Positions 1-7,581 of a DNA stretch of 64,000 bases are shown piece by piece. The number at the start of each line of letters is the position of its first letter. Position 1 is the stretch's first letter. A program made the translations under genes and the position numbers. The notes under the pieces were generated by a model. That model made no database searches. It was not told the DNA's origin and saw only the letters and a program-made list of their open reading frames with translations. The stretch comes from Campylobacter estrildidarum (GTDB lineage: Bacteria; Campylobacterota; Campylobacteria; Campylobacterales; Campylobacteraceae): assembly GCF_005406205.1 (NCBI RefSeq), contig NZ_NXLZ01000005.1, forward strand, positions 1 through 64,000. Direction: 5' to 3'.

Positions 1-1161
1 ATCTCCTCTTTCTACTGTTTGAACTGTAGAGACTGATTCTTTTACAGCTTGGTTATCTTGTTCTAAACCTTGTTTAGTAGCAAGGATGTTTTCATTGATA
101 GCTTTTGAGATTTGACCAAACTCATCATTAGTTTTTATATTAATAGTAGAGACATTCTTTGTTTTATGATTGATGAAATCAAAGAATGAGTTAAGACCAG
201 TTTGGATGGTGGTGAGTGGGGAGAGATAACGAGAAATCACCAAATAAAGCAAAGAGAAAATTACCACGATCATAATACAAGAAACGACAATTTGAAGGTA
301 AGTCATCTTATGAATCGGATCTTTTACTATGCTTGAAGGTTCTCCTATGCAAATCGTAGAGTCTTTGTATTTTGCACATATAGCAAATCTTTCGCTATTA
401 TCTCTTTCTCTTAAATATTCAAAAGGTTCAAAATCTGCTTTTTGCTTAGACAAGGCCGCAATTTGAGCGATGCTATAACCCTCTTTCAGCTGCTCTTTAT
501 CAGTTGCGACAAAAATCTTACCGTTTTTATCAAAAGCAAAAGTTCTTCCTGGATTTACTTCATATTCTTTCTGCAAATCTTTAGTAAGAATATCTATAGC
601 CAAAACACCTATAAATTTACCATCTTTATAAAGAGCTTTAGAGTAAGTAAAGCAAGGAAGATTAGATGTAACATCAATATAAGAAGGAGAAATATATACT
701 TCTTTAGTTTTTAGAGCTCCTTGATAATAATCTCTTGTTCTTGCATCATAATTATCTGCTTTGCCATAAATTCCAAAGTCTAATCCTTTAGCATCTGAAT
801 CAGTATCGGATACTACTAATTCTCCATTAGGTTGAGCAATATAAACCGCTAAAAATCCTCCAGCATCTCTTAAAACTTTAAGATCTTCACCTATATTATC
901 CATCAAAGCTTGCTGGGAGCTAAGTTTGTCATAAGGCAAACTTAAAATATTTTTGCTATAACTTTCTACAGCCTCTATATTTTTTTCCTCAAATGATGAA
1001 ACAGAAGTTTTAGCTACCTTAATATAGTTAGTTTCAGCCTCAATAACTTCAGTATAGATCAAATCTTTTAAAAAGAAATAATTAATAACTCCTAATGCAA
1101 TAAGTCCAATCATAGTGATCAAACCAGCTATAGAAGAAACTTTAAATTTTAAATTATTCAT
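1..1161 (-). CDS. Methyl-accepting chemotaxis protein, N-terminal part (runs off the left edge)
   Basis: Membrane chemoreceptor that senses a ligand in the periplasm and signals to CheA/CheW. The start is the ATG read from 1161 down. An N-terminal membrane helix (about residues 7-32) is followed by a large periplasmic region with dCache features: residues like YIAQPNGELVVSD, then RTRDYY and a segment like GVLAIDIL. The R-x-x-D-Y-Y pattern resembles the ligand-contact region of amino-acid-type dCache sensors, which is family knowledge and only a hint here. A second membrane helix and the start of the HAMP region follow before the sequence ends. The signalling tip is outside the window. Its place beside the zinc transporter matches Cj0144 (Tlp2) of C. 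jejuni. The ligand cannot be told from sequence. Confidence 0.85.
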   Translation of the reverse strand, partial: MNNLKFKVSSIAGLITMIGLIALGVINYFFLKDLIYTEVIEAETNYIKVAKTSVSSFEEKNIEAVESYSKNILSLPYDKLSSQQALMDNIGEDLKVLRDAGGFLAVYIAQPNGELVVSDTDSDAKGLDFGIYGKADNYDARTRDYYQGALKTKEVYISPSYIDVTSNLPCFTYSKALYKDGKFIGVLAIDILTKDLQKEYEVNPGRTFAFDKNGKIFVATDKEQLKEGYSIAQIAALSKQKADFEPFEYLRERDNSERFAICAKYKDSTICIGEPSSIVKDPIHKMTYLQIVVSCIMIVVIFSLLYLVISRYLSPLTTIQTGLNSFFDFINHKTKNVSTINIKTNDEFGQISKAINENILATKQGLEQDNQAVKESVSTVQTVERGD

Positions 1162-1260
1162 ACAAACTAATCCCCTTCTTTAATTATTTTCGATAGTAAA
1201 TTACATAATATTAAAATACCTTCTTAGTAAATATTATACTAAATTTAAACTTAATTTCAG

Positions 1261-1266
1261 TATAAT
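1261..1266 (+). promoter_or_regulatory. Predicted sigma-70 -10 box of the zinc transporter operon
   Basis: TATAAT lies about 35 bases before the first gene of the operon, preceded by the periodic AT-rich stretches that replace a -35 box in Campylobacter promoters. An AAGG-type ribosome binding site sits just before the start codon. Confidence 0.5.
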
Positions 1267-1300
1267 AAAACCTACTCGATCAAACCAATAAGGTCATTTT

Positions 1301-2161
1301 ATGAAAAAAATATTTCTTTTATTTGTTGTTTTGGGTTTTTTTAGTTTTATAGAAGCTACAAATTTACATAAAAAAAATAATTCAGATACTATTTCTTTAG
1401 TTAGCGTAAGTATAGCTCCACAAGCTTTTTTTGTGGAAAAAATCGCAGGAGATACACTTAAAGTCAATGTTATTTTACCTTCCAATGCTAATGAACATCA
1501 TTTTGAATTCAAACCGAGTATTATGAAAAAACTAGAAAAAAGTGATATTTATTTCACTATAGGTTTGGAATTTGAAAAAGTTTTTTTGAATAAATTTCAC
1601 CATAATTTTCCTAAATTAGAAATTGTCAATATGCAAAAAAATATATCTTTACTAGATTTTAAAGACTCTCATCATCGTAATCAAAAAGATCCACACACTT
1701 GGCTAGATCCGATACTAGTACAGACTATGGCTGTAAATATATACAATACACTAATTAAAAAATATCCTAAAAATAAGGATCTTTATAAAAAAAATTTGGA
1801 TCAATTTTTAGCAGAACTTGATAGTCTTAATTTGCAAATTTCATCAAAACTTGAAAAATTGAAACAAAGAGAATTTGTAGTTTATCATCCCTCTTGGGCA
1901 TATTTTTCCAAACGTTACCATTTAACTCAAATTCCTGTAGAAATTCTAGGCAAGGAACCAAAAATCAAAGATTTGCAAAAACTCATTACTCTAGTAAAAG
2001 AAAAAAATATCAAAATTATCTTTGTTCAAAATGGTTTTCCCGAAAAAGCGGCAAAAACTTTAGCACGCGAATGTGATGCAAAAATTTTTGAAATCAATCA
2101 TCTTTCAAAAGATTGGGAAAATGAGCTTTTACGTATTAGTGATGCTTTAAAAGCAAAATAA
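1301..2161 (+). CDS. znuA: Zinc ABC transporter, periplasmic substrate-binding protein (ZnuA-like)
   Basis: Captures zinc (possibly manganese) in the periplasm and delivers it to the permease encoded two genes downstream. The protein has an N-terminal signal peptide (about residues 1-20), a metal-ligand His in the NEHHFEFKPS segment, and a short His-containing loop (SHHRNQKDPHTWLDP) typical of cluster A-I metal-binding proteins. A third ligand region, VVYHPSWAYF, and the late acidic ligand region are also present. At 286 residues it has the usual family length. It opens a three-gene operon with the ATPase and permease, equivalent to Cj0143c-Cj0141c of C. jejuni. Zinc rather than manganese is inferred from homology. 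Confidence 0.88.
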   Translation: MKKIFLLFVVLGFFSFIEATNLHKKNNSDTISLVSVSIAPQAFFVEKIAGDTLKVNVILPSNANEHHFEFKPSIMKKLEKSDIYFTIGLEFEKVFLNKFHHNFPKLEIVNMQKNISLLDFKDSHHRNQKDPHTWLDPILVQTMAVNIYNTLIKKYPKNKDLYKKNLDQFLAELDSLNLQISSKLEKLKQREFVVYHPSWAYFSKRYHLTQIPVEILGKEPKIKDLQKLITLVKEKNIKIIFVQNGFPEKAAKTLARECDAKIFEINHLSKDWENELLRISDALKAK

Positions 2162-2174
2162 GAAAAGGTGATTT

Positions 2175-2978
2175 GTGGAATTTTTTTGCATTAGAAATCT
2201 TAATTATTCTTATAACCAAGAATATGTTTTAAAAAACATCAATTTAAGTTATGATAATAAAGATTTTTTATCTATAATAGGTCCAAATGGAGCTGGAAAA
2301 TCTACACTTGTAAAGCTAATTTTGGGACTTTTAAATTCTAAAAATGCTATCTGCTTTAGTGGAATTAAAAGAAATGAAATCGGCTATGTACCTCAGCATA
2401 CTTTAGCAAATCCAAATTTTTTTCCTAGAGTTATCGATATAGTTCTTATGGGGCTTGTTAATAAAAAAATATTTGGTTTTTATAGTAAAAATGATAAAGA
2501 AAAAGCAATGATGGCTTTGAAAAATGTCAAGATGCAAGATTTTTGGGATAAAAAAGTCAATGAATTAAGCGGAGGGCAAAGACAACGTGTATTTATAGCA
2601 AGAGCTTTGGTGGATGAGTGTAAAATGCTTATTTTAGATGAACCTACTGCAAGCGTTGATAGCAAATCGGCAATTCAAATTTTTGAACTTTTAACTTCTT
2701 TACACGAAAAAGGTATAGGGATTTTGTTAGTTTGTCACGATATCAACCTAGTGCTAACTTTTAGCGATAAAATCGCACACCTTAATAAAGAACTTTTCTT
2801 GCACTCAAATCAAAAAGAAAAAGAAAAAAGCGATTTTTTAAAACATTTATACGAAAATCACTCTCATTTTTGCGATGTAGAAATGAGCTTAAATTCATGC
2901 TTATGTGATACAAATTGTTACTATAAGGAAAGTTGCCAAAATAAAGAAAATTGCTTAAAAAAGGAAAGTGATGTTTGA
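2175..2978 (+). CDS. znuC: Zinc ABC transporter, ATP-binding protein with Cys-rich tail (ZnuC-like)
   Basis: ATPase that powers the metal importer. The start is a GTG preceded by AAAAGG. It has Walker A (GPNGAGKST, about residues 37-45), the ABC signature LSGGQRQR, Walker B (MLILDEPTA) and the switch His (VCHD). After the ABC domain comes an unusual tail: an HSHFC segment and then Cys at about residues 233, 242, 244, 248, 254 and 260. Such a spacing could bind metal, but no named domain is recognised. The 3' end overlaps the permease gene by eight bases, which implies translational coupling. Confidence 0.88.
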   Translation: MEFFCIRNLNYSYNQEYVLKNINLSYDNKDFLSIIGPNGAGKSTLVKLILGLLNSKNAICFSGIKRNEIGYVPQHTLANPNFFPRVIDIVLMGLVNKKIFGFYSKNDKEKAMMALKNVKMQDFWDKKVNELSGGQRQRVFIARALVDECKMLILDEPTASVDSKSAIQIFELLTSLHEKGIGILLVCHDINLVLTFSDKIAHLNKELFLHSNQKEKEKSDFLKHLYENHSHFCDVEMSLNSCLCDTNCYYKESCQNKENCLKKESDV

Positions 2979-3777
2979 AATTTTTCATTTTACCATTTTT
3001 CAAAATGCTCTTTTTGCGGCAATTTTAGTCAGTATTGCCTGTGGGATTATAGGAACTTTGATTATGATCAATCGACTTTTTTCAATGGCTGGAGGCATTA
3101 CGCATGGAGCTTTTGGGGGTATAGGGATTGCTTTTTATTTTTCCTTGCCTATTTTACTTAGCACAAGCATTTTTACTCTGATTTTAGCTTTTATCGTTGC
3201 CTTTTTAGTTAAACATTACGAGCACAGAAGCGATAGTATCATCGCTGTAATTTGGGCTTTTGGTATGGCGATTGGTATCATACTTATAGATTTAAGTCCT
3301 GGATACAATACCGATCTTATGGCTTATCTTTTTGGAAATATTTTAGCGGTTGAAAATCAAGATTTGTATTTAATGGGCTTAGTTGATGGAGTAGCGATTG
3401 TCTTAATGCTTTTATTTTATAGACAATTTGAAGCTATAAGTTTTGATAATGAATTTGCAAAAGTGCGTGGGATCAATACAATTTTTTTTCATTATCTTTT
3501 GATCGCACTGATGGCATTTTGTATCGTCATTTCTATCCGTCTTGTGGGACTTATCCTTATTATGGCTTTGCTTAGTATTCCTAGTTTTATCGCTGAAAAT
3601 TTTAGCAAAAAACTTGGTTTTATAATGATTTTATCAAGCTTTTTAAGTGTAATTTTTTGCTTAGGAGGGCTTTTGCTGAGTTATTATTTCGATCTTTCTA
3701 GTGGAGCTTGTATTATTATCGTTGCTTGTTTTGGTTTTTTAATCAATTTAGGCGTGAAAATCGTTTGTAAAAGGTAA
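2971..3777 (+). CDS. znuB: Zinc ABC transporter, membrane permease (ZnuB-like)
   Basis: Inner-membrane channel of the metal importer. It is about 268 residues of almost continuous hydrophobic helices (seven or eight), with the ABC-3 family features SMAGGITHGAFGGIG near the N terminus and VRGIN in the cytoplasmic loop. The ATG at 2971 is chosen over the GTG three bases earlier because AAGGA sits five bases before it. Its 3' end overlaps by about 30 bases the dead mcrC gene that converges from the other strand. Confidence 0.87.
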   Translation: MFEIFHFTIFQNALFAAILVSIACGIIGTLIMINRLFSMAGGITHGAFGGIGIAFYFSLPILLSTSIFTLILAFIVAFLVKHYEHRSDSIIAVIWAFGMAIGIILIDLSPGYNTDLMAYLFGNILAVENQDLYLMGLVDGVAIVLMLLFYRQFEAISFDNEFAKVRGINTIFFHYLLIALMAFCIVISIRLVGLILIMALLSIPSFIAENFSKKLGFIMILSSFLSVIFCLGGLLLSYYFDLSSGACIIIVACFGFLINLGVKIVCKR

Positions 3778-4683
3778 AGGTGCAAATAAGATTTTTAACT
3801 TTATACGACCTTCTAAGAAATTTAAAAAATCACTCGCTTTGAAAAAATACTCATCCTTTTTGCTTTTCTCTTTTAATTCTAAAGTCCTTCCACACAAAGG
3901 ATAAATAAGCCAAACCTCTTTTACCTTGAATTTAGCGGCATATGCAAACATTTGATAAAGATCGCTTTGTGAAATAGAATATTGTTTTTTATCATTACTA
4001 TCGCTTAAAATTTTCCATTTGGTATCTGCGATTATATGATCTTGGATATAAAGATCTGGTTTAAGCAAAAAACAATCTTCGCTGTTATTTTTATTCATTA
4101 GAAATTTAGTTTTATCTTGAGTCTTAATCTTAACTTGCTCATTGGCTATTTTAAACATATGAGCTACATAATCTTCAAAAAGTTTTTCCATAGGAAAAAG
4201 CAAAGCAAAGGCTTCATTGCTTCCTTTATAAGGAGTAAAAGTTTCTTTTTGTAAAAAAATCCTACACCAAGAAAGCAAAGTTTCATAATAATCAAAATGT
4301 CTTGAAATTTTATACTCAAAATCTTTTTTATAGTTTTTAGATAATTGCACCTCATCAAGCATTTGCAAGGATTTTGTGACTTTAAATTTATGTATAGTTG
4401 TTTTAGATTTTAAAAACTCAAGTGTAGATTTGATCAAACGATTTGGCGGAATATCTAAAATAAACTCATCACTTTCTGTAAAAAATCTTTCTTTATGGAT
4501 AAGATTGTGTTTTAAATTTTCGCTAAAAAGCAATTTTCCCTTTAAAAAAAGCCCTATTATCTTCTATACTCACATAATCTTTTTTAATCCTTTTTTAAAA
4601 ATCAAATCCAATTCTTCTAAAAACATAGAAATAAAAATTTCAAATAAAGGCATTTTAGAAGTTTTCAAAGATGAAATATGACT
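3748..4683 (-). pseudogene. Decayed mcrC (McrBC restriction subunit), N-terminally truncated and frameshifted
   Basis: McrC is the nuclease partner of the McrB GTPase; together they cut DNA carrying 5-methylcytosine. The longest open part (4533 down) holds the C-terminal PD-(D/E)xK region, with LLKPDLYI followed by ADTKWK. Upstream the family similarity continues in other frames (MPLFEIFI, then DYVSIEDNRAFFKGKLL, then FSENLKHNLIHKERFF). Two one-base shifts separate these, at the T6 run 4580-4585 and the T4 run 4534-4537. The N-terminal third is missing, and no mcrB is seen beside it, where C. jejuni carries one (Cj0139/Cj0140). This is a relic, not a working gene. Confidence 0.75.
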
Positions 4684-4697
4684 TTAAAATAATAATT

Positions 4698-5849
4698 TTA
4701 CTTTTGTTTGCATTTAATCAAATCAATAAATTCTTCATAACTATCTAAAGGCATTATATCAATACTATAAATTAAATTATCTATTTTATTAATAATTACA
4801 CTATCAAAACCTAAAATTTGAAGCTTATTATAAGTAGCCAATTCCCCTTCTTTTAGTTGCAAAGTGGTTCTTAAAAGCCAATTTGCAAGTGCTTTATTGG
4901 GATTACTCATTAAAGCTTTTGAATTTTGCTGACAAAGCTTTACATTTAATTTCTCGTTATTTGGAGTTGTAAGCGTAAAAGGACTATCTCTATCAGGAAA
5001 GAAATTTGGACATAGTTTATGAATTTCTGCAGGTATTTTTACATAAATTTCGCTAATGTCTCTTAATCTTCCGCTTGCATTCCATTGATTTAATCCACTT
5101 TTTTGCGGAATATATTTTTCTTCTTTTTGAAAACTATAAAGTGGTAAAATTACATAATCAACACCAGCAACTTTAGATTTTACTTTATTCTTATTTAAAA
5201 TATCGTCTTTTAATGAAAGTAAAATATCAAAAGGATCATCTAAAATTTCTATTTTAAGCTCATTATAATTTTCATCTATATAGAATTTTCTTTGCAAAAC
5301 ACTTTTAGAATAATTAAAATAATATTCATTAATACCATCCGTAAAAGAAAGGCTGGATTTTGAATTTTTTAATATTTTAATTTTATCTAAGTTTATTTTT
5401 TCATAATCACTTTGAAAAAATATAAATCTATCTTTACGCCTTGCTATAATATGATAAAATGCTTTATTGATACCATAAAGACTATTTGCCAAATCTATTC
5501 TTTGATTTCTATATTTTGCGAGTTCTAAAACAAGCTCTTTCAAGTCTTTTATATTTTTTAAATTTGATGATAATTTATTAAATTCTGCGATTTTTTCTAT
5601 ACTATTATTTTTTTCACAAATAAAAGTTTTAAGCCCGATTCCTATATCATTAATCTGTGCATCATAAGCTGTATCCGAACGACTTAAATTTTTAGCATTA
5701 AAACAGCTACAAAATAAATTTTCCATTATTCTATAATGTAAAAATGGTATTTCATTTTCACTAAAAAGCTTAGAAAGGGAACCTAAAATACCCAATAAGT
5801 TAGCATAGTTTAACTTTTTTTCTTTATCTAATGAATAAAAATCTATCAC
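4698..5849 (-). CDS. Putative type II restriction endonuclease
   Basis: Predicted to cut unmodified DNA at the site protected by the methyltransferase encoded just upstream. It has 383 residues. Near residue 60-80 there is a SRSDTAYDAQ...GIGLKTF segment followed by EFNK, compatible with a PD-(D/E)xK-like nuclease core. The C-terminal third (from QWNASGRLRD through SNPNKALANWLLR) resembles the B3-like DNA-recognition domain of NgoFVII-type enzymes; this is from memory. The start is a GTG whose G is the last base of the methyltransferase stop (TAGTG), so translation is coupled. No frameshift is seen. The target sequence cannot be read from the protein. Confidence 0.7.
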   Translation of the reverse strand: MIDFYSLDKEKKLNYANLLGILGSLSKLFSENEIPFLHYRIMENLFCSCFNAKNLSRSDTAYDAQINDIGIGLKTFICEKNNSIEKIAEFNKLSSNLKNIKDLKELVLELAKYRNQRIDLANSLYGINKAFYHIIARRKDRFIFFQSDYEKINLDKIKILKNSKSSLSFTDGINEYYFNYSKSVLQRKFYIDENYNELKIEILDDPFDILLSLKDDILNKNKVKSKVAGVDYVILPLYSFQKEEKYIPQKSGLNQWNASGRLRDISEIYVKIPAEIHKLCPNFFPDRDSPFTLTTPNNEKLNVKLCQQNSKALMSNPNKALANWLLRTTLQLKEGELATYNKLQILGFDSVIINKIDNLIYSIDIMPLDSYEEFIDLIKCKQK

Positions 5850-6787
5850 TATAAAACCTTAAGAATTTGCTTTGCTATGCGTTTTACTAATGGCAATGTA
5901 ATTGAATTTCCAGCTTGCATATATAGTTTTGAAAATGCTATATTTGGTAATTTTAAAGTATTGTCATAACCTTGAAAATTAAAACATTCTCTAGGTGTCA
6001 ATTTTCGTATCCCAAAATCATCTAAAATCAAAGGAACATTATGGCCACCTGTCCCCATATTTGCAGTTAAAGTCGGACAAAGATTTGATTTGTTTTCACG
6101 GACATAAATACGTCTTAATTGATAAATCGTATCTTTTTTTAAAATTTCTTTTTTTAATTGTTTATAATACTGACTTTTATTATTATAATAAAATTTATCA
6201 TCTTGCTTACTATGCTCTAAACAATCTTTAATTGTTTTTGTTAATTTAATAGGTTTTGGAAAAGAAAAGTCATTATAATTTTTAACTTTATTTTTATTAA
6301 AAGCAACTATAAAAATTCTTTCTCTATTTTGTGGTATATTTGCGTGGGTAGAAGAATTTAAAACTTCACTAAAAACATAATAACCTAATTTCTCTAAGGA
6401 AGTTTGAATGGTTAAAAATGTTTGTCCTTTATTGTGAGACTTTAAATTTTTTACATTTTCTAAAAAAATTACCTTTGGCATATGCTTTTTAACTATATTT
6501 GCGATTTCAAAAAATAAAATCCCTCTACTATCATCAAAACCTTTTCTAAGACCTGCTATACTAAAAGCTTGACAAGGAAAGCCTCCACACAAAATATCAA
6601 ATTTAGCAGGAATTTTATCCTGAACTTCTTTTTGTGTTATATCGCCAAATAATGGAGTGTTTGGATGATTTAAAAGATAGGTTTTTTGTGCATTTTGCTC
6701 AATCTCACTGGCAAAAACACATTCAAGTTCCTTAAAAGCAAAATGAAACCCACCTATACCTGCAAAAAGATCAACAAAACTTGCCAT
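5849..6787 (-). CDS. DNA (cytosine-5-)-methyltransferase of the type II system
   Basis: Transfers methyl from S-adenosylmethionine to C5 of cytosine. All key motifs are present and in order: I (FVDLFAGIGGF), IV with the catalytic Cys (GGFPCQAFS, Cys about 72), VI (LENVKNL, about 109-115), VIII (QNRERIF, about 153-159), then a target-recognition region (LCPTLTANMGTGGHNVPLI), IX (LTPRECFNFQG) and X (YMQAGNSI). At 312 residues it is a compact single-domain enzyme. The ATG at 6787 is preferred over an upstream TTG because GGAG lies before it and the protein then begins MASFVDLFAG. It starts one base after the rimP stop, so it is fused to the translation operon and read with it. Confidence 0.92.
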   Translation of the reverse strand: MASFVDLFAGIGGFHFAFKELECVFASEIEQNAQKTYLLNHPNTPLFGDITQKEVQDKIPAKFDILCGGFPCQAFSIAGLRKGFDDSRGILFFEIANIVKKHMPKVIFLENVKNLKSHNKGQTFLTIQTSLEKLGYYVFSEVLNSSTHANIPQNRERIFIVAFNKNKVKNYNDFSFPKPIKLTKTIKDCLEHSKQDDKFYYNNKSQYYKQLKKEILKKDTIYQLRRIYVRENKSNLCPTLTANMGTGGHNVPLILDDFGIRKLTPRECFNFQGYDNTLKLPNIAFSKLYMQAGNSITLPLVKRIAKQILKVL

Positions 6788-6788
6788 T

Positions 6789-7229
6789 TCACCACTCCAC
6801 AAAGGTTCTAGCTTTTTTTATATCATTAAATTTAAGAGTAATTTTTTTATTGTCTAAGGTTTGTAAATTTATATTTTCATTTTCAACGCTAAGAATTTTT
6901 GCCTCGATCTTTTCTTTTTCATTGGTTGTGATTTTTACAAGCTCATTGATACTTTTTTCAAAATGCTCTATTTTACTAAGCTTTCTTTCAAGTCCACAGC
7001 TTGAAACTTCTAAAAAATACTCTCCACTTACAGGCGGTTCCACATCAAAAATAGGCGATAAAATCTCACTAAGCCTAGCACAATCATCCAAATTTATCCC
7101 CGCTCTTTCGCCTTTTTCATTTAAAGGATTCATCACATAAATTCGGTAAATTTTTTTTCCATTTTCACTGACTAATTCACTATCATAAAGCTCTAAATTT
7201 GCTTCTTTGCACAAAGCCTCAAGATTCAT
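6789..7229 (-). CDS. rimP: Ribosome maturation factor RimP
   Basis: Cytoplasmic factor needed for maturation of the 30S ribosomal subunit. It has 146 residues with the family features GINLDDCARLSE and FLEVSSCGLERKL. It overlaps the end of rbfA by 11 bases and is the last housekeeping gene of the infB-rbfA-rimP string, an order conserved in many bacteria. The restriction-modification pair follows without any gap. Confidence 0.92.
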   Translation of the reverse strand: MNLEALCKEANLELYDSELVSENGKKIYRIYVMNPLNEKGERAGINLDDCARLSEILSPIFDVEPPVSGEYFLEVSSCGLERKLSKIEHFEKSINELVKITTNEKEKIEAKILSVENENINLQTLDNKKITLKFNDIKKARTFVEW

Positions 7230-7581
7230 TTTTTTCCTTTTTTATCTTTTCAAAAAGTGCTTCCATGTGATTTTGATACTCGAGTCTATCATCAAATTTA
7301 AAATGAAAATTTGGACAGCGATACCAACCTTGCTCACTCATACAATAATTTTGCAAAGCCCTTGATGCTTTTTTTAAAGTGTTAAGAATTTTTTCTTGCT
7401 CGTGGGTATTAAAAAACATCTTATCAAGATACACAAAAGCATCGTATCTGCCTTTTTTACATTCCACATCCACAACGCAAAGATTTTTTAAATTCTCATC
7501 ATCCAAATTTGCTAAAGCTTCAGGGATAAGCTCTTTTAAAATGCTTTCTGTGCGTAATTTTTTAATCTCGGCTGGATTCAT
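7219..7581 (-). CDS. rbfA: Ribosome-binding factor A
   Basis: Binds the 30S subunit late in assembly and helps process the 16S 5' end. It is a 120-residue KH-type protein of normal size. It contains [16 protein letters not shown] and ends with [15 protein letters not shown], the conserved RbfA C-terminal strand and helix. It overlaps infB upstream by four bases (stop/start) and rimP downstream by 11. Confidence 0.9.
   Translation of the reverse strand: MNPAEIKKLRTESILKELIPEALANLDDENLKNLCVVDVECKKGRYDAFVYLDKMFFNTHEQEKILNTLKKASRALQNYCMSEQGWYRCPNFHFKFDDRLEYQNHMEALFEKIKKEKNES

Noticed and set aside
442-714. Open frame on the plus strand under the first chemoreceptor gene
   Set aside because: It runs antisense to a clear dCache chemoreceptor in good frame, and its translation is low-complexity Ile/Phe-rich without any motif.
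4376-4681. Plus-strand frame over the mcrC remnant
   Set aside because: It is antisense to recognisable McrC pieces and has no family features of its own.
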